Source of the DNA: M269 sp964640795
Lineage (GTDB): Bacteria; Pseudomonadota; Gammaproteobacteria; Enterobacterales; Alteromonadaceae
DNA length: 64,000 bases
NCBI GenBank assembly: GCA_964640795.1
Contig: CAZXIN010000024.1
Span: 1-64,000, forward strand
Reading direction: 5' to 3'
The position numbers and the translations under genes were made by a program. Shown in pieces: positions 52,669-61,107 of the stretch (positions are counted from its first letter, which is position 1; each line of letters begins with the position of its first letter). The notes under the pieces were generated by a model. That model did no database searches. It was given only the letters and a program-made list of their open reading frames with translations, and was not told where the DNA came from.

Positions 52669-54414
52669 ATGAGTAATTTACCAGTCATCGTGGGTATAGG
52701 TGGAATGAATGCCGCCGGCAGAAGTTCAGGTTTTCACAGCTATAAACGCATGATTGCAGAAAGCCTTTCTGAAGATATCATGAAGAGCACATGGCTAGAT
52801 TTGTGCCACCGCATGGGCATTTTGGAACCAAACCAACGGCTCACTCAGTCACATATAGATGCGGCGATAGAAGGGACATTGGTTCGACAGATTACTCATT
52901 TTGACCCTAAGAACATTCCAATTAACAAACTCGTTAATAAAGGTGCACCTGACACAGATCCTAGGCAATTGGAATCGTCATTCATGGCTTCTAAAGTAAG
53001 TTGTGCTGGGCAAACCCCTGAAGGTTTTAAGTTCGGCGATCTATATAATTCTAACAACCACCCAAGAGGACTTAGTCTGGCAGTATACGGTGCCTCGGAC
53101 CTAATGAATTCAATTGGACTCTCATGGCAAGAAATAACCAGTTTAGTTCGCCCTGACCAGATATCAGTCTATGCATCCAGTGCTTTAGGCCAAATAGACA
53201 ATTACTCGATGGCAGGCTTAGTAGGGAACCCTCTTAATGGCAAGCGTGTTAGCTCAAAGATGGTGGCCTTAGCAATGGCTGACATGCCCGGCGATTTTGT
53301 TAACAGCTATATTGTTAACAATGTAGGGACAACAACAGCCAACCTAGGGGCTTGTGCAACCTTCTTATATAATATGCGCCAAGGCATTAACGACATTAAG
53401 CATGGTAGAGCACAAGTGAGCTTAATTGGCTGTTCAGAAGCCCCTGTTGTACCCGATCTAATAGAAGGCTATAGAACGATGGGGGCGCTTGCAGAAGACC
53501 ATCAATTAGCCAAACTAGACGGCGGAGAAGTCAATCATAGGCGCGCTGTCCGACCATTCTCAGCTAATGCAGGGTTTACCATTGCCGAAGCAACACAATT
53601 CATTCTTCTGATGAGCGATGAATTAGCCTTAAAAACAGGCGCGAACATATTAGGTTCAGTGCCAGATGTCTTCGTCAACGCAGATGGAAATAAGAAATCT
53701 ATCTCGGCGCCAGGTATTGGTAATTACATCACATTAATGAAAGCTGCATCTATGGCTAATAGCTTGTTAGACGGTAAGCTCAGCAAAACATACGTGCATT
53801 CACACGGTACAGGGACGCCTCAGAACAGAGTCACAGAGAGCCATGTTATCAATGAAGTAGCGAAAACATTCAATGTTGAAAAATGGAAAACAACATCAGT
53901 GAAAGCCTATGTTGGTCACTCTGTAGCGAGTGCTGCTGGTGATCAATTTTCTTCGGCATTAGGTGTATGGAAATACGGCTATATCCCTGGTATTAAAACC
54001 ATTGATCACATTGCTGACGATGTTCATCAGTCTAATCTCGATATTTTGATGAAAGATGACTTTGTCGGTGAAATGGGTAGCGACATGGATGCTTCTTTGA
54101 TCAACTCGAAAGGATTTGGCGGCAACAACGCTACTGCAGTCTTATTGTCTCCAGAGAAAACAATGGACATGCTACAGAAAAAACATGGTAAGCAATCAAT
54201 TGTCAGTTACCGCACCCAGAATGAGCTTGTCCGTCAAAAAAGTGATGAAGTTGATCAAAACATATGCAATGGCGATGAGTCAGTTATATATAACTTTGGT
54301 ACTGAACTAATTGACGGTGAAGAGATTAAGCTGTCGACTGATGAAGTAAAACTTCCTCAGTTTGCAAACGCAATAAAAATGCCTAAAGCAGAAGAGTTTT
54401 CTGATTATCAATAA
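52669..54414 (+). CDS. fabY: beta-ketoacyl-ACP synthase, FabY-type
   Basis: A 581-residue thiolase-fold enzyme. The N-terminus LPVIVGIGGMNAAGRSSGFHSYKRM matches the FabY (Pseudomonas aeruginosa PA5174-like) group as I remember it. The catalytic Cys is in NLGACATFLYN near residue 226; the His residues are in HSHGTGTPQN near 375 and KAYVGHSVASAAGD near 415. It has the Cys-His-His triad of KAS I/II, longer than FabB or FabF (about 410). FabY starts fatty-acid synthesis from acetyl-CoA and malonyl-ACP where FabH is missing. Not part of a fab cluster here; monocistronic before a terminator. Confidence 0.8.
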   Translation: MSNLPVIVGIGGMNAAGRSSGFHSYKRMIAESLSEDIMKSTWLDLCHRMGILEPNQRLTQSHIDAAIEGTLVRQITHFDPKNIPINKLVNKGAPDTDPRQLESSFMASKVSCAGQTPEGFKFGDLYNSNNHPRGLSLAVYGASDLMNSIGLSWQEITSLVRPDQISVYASSALGQIDNYSMAGLVGNPLNGKRVSSKMVALAMADMPGDFVNSYIVNNVGTTTANLGACATFLYNMRQGINDIKHGRAQVSLIGCSEAPVVPDLIEGYRTMGALAEDHQLAKLDGGEVNHRRAVRPFSANAGFTIAEATQFILLMSDELALKTGANILGSVPDVFVNADGNKKSISAPGIGNYITLMKAASMANSLLDGKLSKTYVHSHGTGTPQNRVTESHVINEVAKTFNVEKWKTTSVKAYVGHSVASAAGDQFSSALGVWKYGYIPGIKTIDHIADDVHQSNLDILMKDDFVGEMGSDMDASLINSKGFGGNNATAVLLSPEKTMDMLQKKHGKQSIVSYRTQNELVRQKSDEVDQNICNGDESVIYNFGTELIDGEEIKLSTDEVKLPQFANAIKMPKAEEFSDYQ

Positions 54415-54424
54415 ACTCATAAAA

Positions 54425-54447
54425 CTGAACTCGTGATAAGAGTTCAG
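54425..54447 (+). other. perfect 8-bp hairpin in the fabY 3' region
   Basis: CTGAACTC / GAGTTCAG with a 7-nt loop, 10 bp after the fabY stop. Together with the terminator at 54513-54541 it could give a structured 3' UTR or a small 3'-derived RNA; nothing else supports an RNA gene. Confidence 0.4.
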
Positions 54448-54512
54448 ATGAATTAGCATAGGTGGGAAATCCCCCTTCCCCGCCAAAATGACTATTTGTT
54501 TATTCTAAAACT

Positions 54513-54541
54513 AAAAAACCGCCAGATTAAGGCGGTTTTTT
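54513..54541. terminator. bidirectional intrinsic terminator between fabY and recA
   Basis: AAAAAACCGCC / GGCGGTTTTTT with a 7-nt loop; T-tract on both strands, serving fabY (+) and recA (-). Confidence 0.92.
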
Positions 54542-54591
54542 ATAACGAATAGACTTAGCTTCAATGAACTATCACCTAAGCATAATACTAG

Positions 54592-55620
54592 CTATTCTTC
54601 TGCTTCAAGCTCATCTTCAGGCTTTTCAGTTTTTGCAGCGAGCAACATACTACGTAATTTCTGCTCAATATCATTTGCCATATCCGTATGTTCCTTCAAA
54701 TACTTCACAGCATTCGCCTTACCTTGACCAATACGCTCACCATTACAGCTGTACCAAGCACCCGCTTTTTCAACTAACTTATGAGCAACACCTAAATCGA
54801 TTAGCTCAGCTTGTTTACTTATCCCTGCGCCATACAAAATCTGGAACTCAGCTTGCTTAAACGGAGGGGCTACTTTGTTTTTGACAACTTTAACGCGAGT
54901 TTCATTACCAACAACTTCATCACCATCTTTAATGGCACCGATACGACGAATATCCAAACGAACAGAAGAATAAAACTTAAGCGCATTACCACCAGTTGTC
55001 GTTTCAGGAGAGCCGAACATCACACCAATTTTCATACGAATTTGGTTAATGAAAACGACTAAGGTATTAGATCGTTTGATATTACCTGTCAGTTTACGTA
55101 ACGCTTGAGACATCAGACGTGCCTGCAAACCAACATGTGAGTCACCCATATCACCTTCAATTTCAGCCTTAGGTGTTAATGCGGCGACAGAATCAACAAT
55201 GACCACATCAACAGCACCAGAGCGTACCAGCATGTCACATATTTCTAGCGCTTGTTCACCTGTGTCAGGCTGAGATACCAACAACTCATCGATATTAACG
55301 CCTAACTTCTCGGCATAAACAGGGTCTAATGCATGCTCAGCATCAACAAAAGCACAGGTTTTACCTTTCTTTTGTGCTTCAGCAATAACTTGTAAAGTTA
55401 ACGTTGTCTTACCGGAAGACTCTGGACCATAAATTTCAACAACTCGCCCACAAGGCAAACCGCCAATACCCAATGCAATATCAATACTCAGTGACCCAGT
55501 AGAAATTGCTTCTACATCAAGCGCTTTATTATCACCTAAGCGCATGATAGAACCTTTACCATATTGCTTTTCAATTTGACCTAGCGCAGCAGATAAAGCA
55601 CGGTTTTTGTTGTCGTCCAT
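54592..55620 (-). CDS. recA: recombinase RecA
   Basis: A 342-residue recombinase and SOS co-protease. ATG 55620 gives the canonical MDDNKNRALSAALGQIEKQY start with GGAG 9 nt upstream; further in-frame codons to 55686 have no homology. Walker A GPESSGKTT and Walker B region VVIVDSVAALTP are intact, loop L2 contains the FINQIRMKIGVMFGSPETTTG region, and the tail is acidic (ELEAEE). A perfect LexA box lies about 97 bp upstream of the start. It normally precedes recX; here recX is 50 kb distant. The pncC gene lies upstream on the same strand. Confidence 0.99.
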   Translation of the reverse strand: MDDNKNRALSAALGQIEKQYGKGSIMRLGDNKALDVEAISTGSLSIDIALGIGGLPCGRVVEIYGPESSGKTTLTLQVIAEAQKKGKTCAFVDAEHALDPVYAEKLGVNIDELLVSQPDTGEQALEICDMLVRSGAVDVVIVDSVAALTPKAEIEGDMGDSHVGLQARLMSQALRKLTGNIKRSNTLVVFINQIRMKIGVMFGSPETTTGGNALKFYSSVRLDIRRIGAIKDGDEVVGNETRVKVVKNKVAPPFKQAEFQILYGAGISKQAELIDLGVAHKLVEKAGAWYSCNGERIGQGKANAVKYLKEHTDMANDIEQKLRSMLLAAKTEKPEDELEAEE

Positions 55621-55716
55621 AAGGAACTCCGAATAGCTATCAGCTAAAAAGCTGAACTGTATAACAATAATACTGAGAGGTAACACTACGCTCTCAAGTT
55701 GATGAACAGGAGTATA

Positions 55717-55732
55717 CTGTATATTAATACAG
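55717..55732. promoter_or_regulatory. LexA (SOS) box of recA
   Basis: CTGTATATTAATACAG, a perfect CTGT-N8-ACAG palindrome. Damage-induced cleavage of LexA would release recA expression. Confidence 0.93.
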
Positions 55733-55819
55733 TTACAATATAGCCCACCGTTTTTTTTAGTACAGGTTGAATAACTTACTAAAAGATAAGTACTTTTTAT
55801 TGTGAACTAGCAACGTAGG

Positions 55820-56323
55820 TTACTGTGCTTCTTTGCTTGTTATATGCTCAAGTACCGTACTCAAGGCATAAATAATGGCTTGCTCTCGCACTGAATGCCT
55901 GTCGCCATCGAAGTGTTGTACCCGTGTATCAACACTATCTCCAATGGCAAAACCAAACCACACTGTTCCAACCGGTTTTAATGCAGAGCCACCATCCGGC
56001 CCAGCAACACCACTAACAGAAATACCAACGTGGGCATTCGCTGCTTTCGCCGCTCCCAAAGCCATTTGTTCAACAACTTGCTGCGAAACAGCACCAAATT
56101 GCACCAATGTACTCTCGTCAACACCAACCAAATCTGACTTAGCGCCGTTTGAATAAGTGACAAAGCTTCTTTCAAACCATGCAGAGCTTCCAGACACACT
56201 CGTTATCGCGTATCCTAGCCCACCTCCAGTGCACGACTCAGCACTGGTAATGTGCCATTTCTTTCGACTTAGTTCGGTACCTAATTGGATCGCTAAATCG
56301 ATCGTTTTTGCAGACAAATGCAT
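55820..56323 (-). CDS. pncC: nicotinamide-nucleotide amidohydrolase (CinA C-terminal type)
   Basis: A 167-residue NMN deamidase that returns nicotinamide mononucleotide to the NAD pathway as nicotinic acid mononucleotide. Signatures are TSAESCTGGGLGYAITSVSGSS near residue 30, AFFGGVVSYS-like FVTYSNGAKSDLVGV, and SGVAGPDGGSALKPVGTVWFG. It lacks the N-terminal COG1058 domain of long CinA. It lies directly upstream of recA and diverges from mutS across 57 bp, as in many gammaproteobacteria. Confidence 0.95.
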   Translation of the reverse strand: MHLSAKTIDLAIQLGTELSRKKWHITSAESCTGGGLGYAITSVSGSSAWFERSFVTYSNGAKSDLVGVDESTLVQFGAVSQQVVEQMALGAAKAANAHVGISVSGVAGPDGGSALKPVGTVWFGFAIGDSVDTRVQHFDGDRHSVREQAIIYALSTVLEHITSKEAQ

Positions 56324-56380
56324 AACAAACTCATATTGAACTAAATAAAAACATATTACGACAAACTGAACAACGCGACT

Positions 56381-58984
56381 ATGTCATCTACAAAAATATC
56401 AGACCTTTTGAAACAGAATCACACACCTATGATGCAGCAATACCTTAAGGTAAAAGCTGAGCACCCTGACATTTTGGTTTTCTATCGCATGGGTGATTTC
56501 TACGAATTATTTTTCGATGATGCAAAAAAAGCGGCAGAGTTACTTGGCATATCCTTAACGGCAAGAGGGAAGTCAGGAGGAAACTCAATTCCAATGGCAG
56601 GCGTCCCTTACCATGCTGTCGAAGGTTATCTTGCAAAAATCATAAAGCTGGGAGAGTCCGTCGCTATCTGCGAGCAAATTGGTGACCCAGCAACCAGTAA
56701 AGGGCCAGTAGAAAGAAAAGTCGTACGTATAGTCACACCAGGCACCATCTCCGACGAAGCCTTATTGCCTGATAAACAAGACAACCTACTCGCAGCTGTT
56801 TATTCCCATAAAAATCAATTTGGTTTTGCAACACTTGATATCACAAGTGGACGGTTCACACTGAGTGAATTGGACGATATCGAAGCCTTGCTCGCAGAAA
56901 TACAACGAACGCAACCGGCAGAGTTATTGTACCCAGACAACTTTTCTCATATGCATGCGATAGAAAACAGATCCGGACTAAGAAGGCGGCCGGAATGGGA
57001 GTTCGATTTAGACACCAGTATCAAAAAACTTAACCAACAATTTGGCACCCTTGAACTGAGAGGTTTCGGCGTACACGATTCCCCTCTTGGGCTGTGTGCA
57101 GCCGGTTGTGTTATGCAATATGTCCAAGATACTCAGTTAGCGGCCCTCCCCCACATTCGAAGTATTCGAAAGCAACAACTGAACGAATGTGTTTTATTGG
57201 ATGCTGCGACTAGGCGAAATTTGGAACTCACACAAAATCTCAGTGGCGGCACAGACCAAACGCTAGCATCTATATTAGATAAAGCGTCAACCCCTATGGG
57301 TAGTCGACTGTTGCAACGTTGGATCCACCAGCCCGTCGCCGACATAACACAGATCAAAAGTCGCCAAGACTGCATTAGTGATTTAATTCAGTCCGACTAT
57401 CTGGAGTTACAAGCGAGCTTGAAACAGGTTGGCGACGTCGAGCGTATCTTAGCTCGTTTGGCTTTACGATCAGCGCGTCCAAGAGACTTTGCTCGATTGC
57501 GCCAAGCCTTTGAATTGCTACCAAGCATTCACAGTTTTCTAGGTGACATATTAAATACAACACAAACCAATAACACAATATGGCAGTCTTTAGCAGATAA
57601 AATAGCAGACTTCCCTGATCTCAGGGAGCTTCTGCAAGATGCCATTATCGATAACCCACCGGTACTAATACGTGACGGTGGGGTAATTGCACCCGGCTAT
57701 AACCCCGAGCTTGACGAATTACGAGCCTTATCAAAAGGGGCAACTGATTTTCTTGAACAACTGGAAATATCTGAAAGAGAACGAAGCGGTATCGCTACAC
57801 TTAAAGTCGGCTTCAATCGCGTTCATGGCTACTACATAGAAGTTGGTCGAGGCTATGCTGATCAAGTTCCGGCAGATTATATTCGTCGTCAAACACTCAA
57901 AAACAACGAACGCTACATCATACCGACACTCAAGGAATATGAAGACAAAGTACTGACAAGTCAGAGTAAGGCATTAGCGATCGAAAAACGCCTATACGAA
58001 GAACTCTTCGATCATCTTTTACAGCACTTAGAGCCGCTCATGCAAAGTGCAGAAGCAATAGCTGAGCTCGACGTACTAACCAATTTAGCCGAACGAGCAG
58101 ACACACTTAACTACCATAGGCCGACATTAAGCGAACAAACAGAGCTTAACTATGACAATGGCCGTCATCCTGTGGTCGAGCAAGTTATGTCAGCTCCCTT
58201 TATTGGTAACCCCATCGCCATGAATGAGCAGCGTAAGATGCAAATCATTACAGGGCCGAATATGGGTGGTAAGTCTACTTACATGCGCCAAACTGCCTTG
58301 ATTGTTCTCATGGCTTACATGGGCAGCTACGTCCCAGCTGAAAACGCACACATAGGCAAAATTGATCGCATATTCACACGTATTGGCGCGTCTGACGATC
58401 TTGCTTCTGGCCGCTCTACTTTCATGGTTGAAATGACCGAGACAGCGAATATCCTCAATAACGCCACACAACAAAGCCTTGTTCTCATGGATGAAATAGG
58501 TCGTGGAACAAGTACCTACGACGGCCTATCGTTGGCTTGGGCTTGCGCTGAAAACCTCGCCACCGATATTAATGCCTACACCTTGTTCGCCACACACTAC
58601 TTCGAATTAACACAATTGAAAGAACAGCAGGTAAACACAGTTAATGTGCATTTAGATGCGGTTGAGTATGGAGACAGCATTAGCTTTATGCACACAGTGC
58701 AAGAAGGCGCTGCCAGTAAAAGCTATGGCCTTCAAGTAGCCTCACTTGCAGGTGTCCCTAAATCAGTTATTAAACGAGCAAAGTCAAAGCTGTCTCATCT
58801 TGAGCGAGATCATATTGAAATACCCATAGAGCAAGAAAGCGCTCAATCAGTGCCGCCGCAGCTTGATTTGCTAGCAACGACCGACAGCGAGTTAAAGCAA
58901 ATGATAGATAATATCCAACCCGATGATTTATCGCCCAAACAAGCGTTACAAATACTTTATGAGCTAAAAGAAGCAGCCCAATAG
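56381..58984 (+). CDS. mutS: DNA mismatch repair protein MutS
   Basis: An 867-residue mismatch sensor. The mismatch-contacting segment YRMGDFYELFFDDA is near residue 30; connector, lever and clamp domains follow; the C-terminal ATPase has Walker A TGPNMGGKSTYMRQ and Walker B LVLMDEIGRGTSTYDG, with FATHYFELT. The C-terminal tail (LSPKQALQILYELKEAAQ) fits the tetramerisation region. ATG start; no strong ribosome site visible. It diverges from pncC and ends at a hairpin shared with the opposing di-haem gene. Confidence 0.99.
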   Translation: MSSTKISDLLKQNHTPMMQQYLKVKAEHPDILVFYRMGDFYELFFDDAKKAAELLGISLTARGKSGGNSIPMAGVPYHAVEGYLAKIIKLGESVAICEQIGDPATSKGPVERKVVRIVTPGTISDEALLPDKQDNLLAAVYSHKNQFGFATLDITSGRFTLSELDDIEALLAEIQRTQPAELLYPDNFSHMHAIENRSGLRRRPEWEFDLDTSIKKLNQQFGTLELRGFGVHDSPLGLCAAGCVMQYVQDTQLAALPHIRSIRKQQLNECVLLDAATRRNLELTQNLSGGTDQTLASILDKASTPMGSRLLQRWIHQPVADITQIKSRQDCISDLIQSDYLELQASLKQVGDVERILARLALRSARPRDFARLRQAFELLPSIHSFLGDILNTTQTNNTIWQSLADKIADFPDLRELLQDAIIDNPPVLIRDGGVIAPGYNPELDELRALSKGATDFLEQLEISERERSGIATLKVGFNRVHGYYIEVGRGYADQVPADYIRRQTLKNNERYIIPTLKEYEDKVLTSQSKALAIEKRLYEELFDHLLQHLEPLMQSAEAIAELDVLTNLAERADTLNYHRPTLSEQTELNYDNGRHPVVEQVMSAPFIGNPIAMNEQRKMQIITGPNMGGKSTYMRQTALIVLMAYMGSYVPAENAHIGKIDRIFTRIGASDDLASGRSTFMVEMTETANILNNATQQSLVLMDEIGRGTSTYDGLSLAWACAENLATDINAYTLFATHYFELTQLKEQQVNTVNVHLDAVEYGDSISFMHTVQEGAASKSYGLQVASLAGVPKSVIKRAKSKLSHLERDHIEIPIEQESAQSVPPQLDLLATTDSELKQMIDNIQPDDLSPKQALQILYELKEAAQ

Positions 58985-58992
58985 CGAATTAA

Positions 58993-59037
58993 AACACAAA
59001 CCAACAACCCCGTATTAAAGGATTTGTTGGTTGTGTT
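58993..59037. terminator. hairpin between convergent mutS and di-haem gene
   Basis: AACACAAACCAACAA pairs with TTGTTGGTTGTGTT (one bulged base) around a 16-nt loop. It lies 8 bp after the mutS stop and 12 bp before the end of the opposing gene. Confidence 0.6.
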
Positions 59038-59049
59038 CGCTTCATTAAG

Positions 59050-60570
59050 TTATTCAGGGGTTACTTGAACTAACAAGAGGTTATCCAAGAACTCAACAAT
59101 ATCTGATTGTAAAGACGGTGAAAGTAAAATAAATTTATTACGAGGAATCGTTGCTTCACCACCGTGAGCAATAATAGCTTCAGTTAATGTACCAGCAGCA
59201 CCATTACTTAGATAAGGCCCAGTGCTTCCAACACCCCACAACTCCTTGGTCAAGAAAACCGAAGCAGGAATTCCCTCATCATCCACAGACTCGGCAAGAC
59301 CAGCGCCCATATCATGACGCTTTAAATCACTAAAGAGCCTTACGATACCTCTGTTACGGTCGTCCACTTCCAGATTACCTAACGCGACCTCTTGTCCATT
59401 GACAATAAAGCGGTTATCAATAATGTCATTCGCCAGATCAAAAGTCACCGGGTTATCTGGATCAAGACCCAATGAAATAGCACTTTCACCCGATGGAAAA
59501 ATGTCGTCACGATGTGTCTCATTTTGGCTGGGTTCAGTAAATACCGTACTCTCTAATGCCATTACAGGTACGTGGCAAGAGTCACAACCAATCACGTCAA
59601 ACACGCGCCTTCCCCGTTCTATAGAAGCGCGTTGCCCTGATTCAAGAGGCTCAAAGCCTAACTCTTCCAGCAATCCTAAATCATCAAGTTCGAGCCGTGT
59701 TACAGGTCTGGCTTGCGCTGTCTGGTAAACCGCTAGTCCCGTCATATCTCCAACAAAGAGTTCCCGAACAACACCATCGAAATCACCATCAACATTAGCC
59801 CCTATGGTTTCTTCAGGCTGCATACCAATATCATTATGTGTAGCCCCTTGATTGAAGTCACGCATGGATGCTTGAATCCCTTTCCAACCGAACGGGCGAA
59901 TGATTAAGTCATCATCAACACCTTCTACATTGTATATATCTAGATTCGGATCACAGGCAACATCCATTGAACCAAAGGAGACTCCCTTAGCTGTAAGTAC
60001 CGTCCTAATTCGCCTTCGAACCTGACAAGCATTCGCCCTTGCACTTTCACGAGCAGCAAGCAAATCCTGAGTCATTTCTTCTGCCAGCAATTGAATTGCT
60101 CCACCACCTAATAAACTTGTTGTATTGCGAGTAAAAAACAAACCAAGATCAGCACTGTTAGTTACATCAAGCACAATGTTTAATGCATTCGCACCAGAAC
60201 CTGTTGTAGGTTCTGCATGACACAATACACAGGCCTCTCCATCAGGGCCATTTCGCCGAGTTGGAATGTGATTAGCCCATTCACCCGGCCCCGCCAAGTC
60301 CGCTCGCGGTACGCCAGTAAATAAATTACCGTCACCGACGTTAGCACCGCCACCATCTAACGCATTAAAGCGAGCTGAAAAAAGCCCTTGCCCACACTTA
60401 AACGCAAATAAAAAACGTTCATTAGGGTTTGTAATTGCATTGATTTCTGATTGTTCACAATGTTCTGCTACAGGTTCTTCTGCACCATCAATTATTGACC
60501 CCGTAGCCATAGTAAAAAACGGTAAAACGGATAAAAGTAATAGAGAATGATTTAGTTTTGAAATTTTCAT
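59050..60570 (-). CDS. di-haem oxidoreductase family protein, third copy (orphan)
   Basis: A 506-residue exported c-type cytochrome with N-terminal signal (about residues 8-24). Haem sites are CVLCH near residue 113 and CDSCH near 329. The family C-terminus (KELWGVGSTGPYLSNGAAG, LTEAIIAHGGEA, then FILLSPSLQSDIVEFLDNLL) is present. Compared with the two copies at 20-23 kb it has no lipobox and carries SNGAAG in place of HDGRA, so it forms a separate subgroup. No imelysin or receptor gene is adjacent; the partner is unknown. Confidence 0.87.
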   Translation of the reverse strand: MKISKLNHSLLLLSVLPFFTMATGSIIDGAEEPVAEHCEQSEINAITNPNERFLFAFKCGQGLFSARFNALDGGGANVGDGNLFTGVPRADLAGPGEWANHIPTRRNGPDGEACVLCHAEPTTGSGANALNIVLDVTNSADLGLFFTRNTTSLLGGGAIQLLAEEMTQDLLAARESARANACQVRRRIRTVLTAKGVSFGSMDVACDPNLDIYNVEGVDDDLIIRPFGWKGIQASMRDFNQGATHNDIGMQPEETIGANVDGDFDGVVRELFVGDMTGLAVYQTAQARPVTRLELDDLGLLEELGFEPLESGQRASIERGRRVFDVIGCDSCHVPVMALESTVFTEPSQNETHRDDIFPSGESAISLGLDPDNPVTFDLANDIIDNRFIVNGQEVALGNLEVDDRNRGIVRLFSDLKRHDMGAGLAESVDDEGIPASVFLTKELWGVGSTGPYLSNGAAGTLTEAIIAHGGEATIPRNKFILLSPSLQSDIVEFLDNLLLVQVTPE

Positions 60571-61107
60571 ACAGCACCTCTGCCTATATAACGCCTGTTT
60601 TTGTTAATGTTTCAAAGGTGATATTCCTTATCTTTTTAAAACACGCTTTTCGCCAAACTCGTCGAACAAAAAGCAATATAAGAAGTTTTTGGAAACAGCT
60701 CATAAGCGATACTAAACCACGAAAGCGTCAAATGGAAATATTTTTACCCTAATTAAATAAAAAAACTGTAAATTAAATCCCATAATTAAAACAAAAATCT
60801 ATTAAAATTTGATACATTACTTAAACCTTAAATCGAGTAAATGCTATTTTTATGAAGATAAAGACAAGAAGCATAGCGAGAGAAGTCGCCTTGCTAGTGA
60901 ACATAACGTGTAATAAAACAGAACAAATAACGAATTTACTTGTGTAAGAGCACAATACCTCACCGTAACTTTTATTCTTAAAAGTACAGAATAAGCCCCC
61001 GTAAAATATAGGTTTTCAATTGAGAATATCGTGAGTTTTGCTTATACTATTATACCGTCCTGGCACAAAATGCCGTTCCCAATAATCTCCACGCTTTTAG
61101 GTTAGAC
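60571..61107. other. 537-bp intergenic region upstream of pyrG
   Basis: AT-rich, separating divergent genes. It contains the pyrG promoter at 61020-61048. A 31-codon ORF from ATG 60852 has no ribosome site and no family match I recognise. No RNA gene, repeat or operator identified. Confidence 0.5.
61020..61048 (+). promoter_or_regulatory. sigma-70 promoter of pyrG
   Basis: TTGAGA (61020-61025), 17-bp spacer, TATACT (61043-61048), about 60 bp before the pyrG ATG. Confidence 0.6.

Noticed and set aside
60852..60947. Short ORF of 31 codons beginning MKIKTRSIAREVALL
   Set aside because: No ribosome site, no neighbour context, and I cannot place it in a family; it looks like chance in AT-rich DNA.
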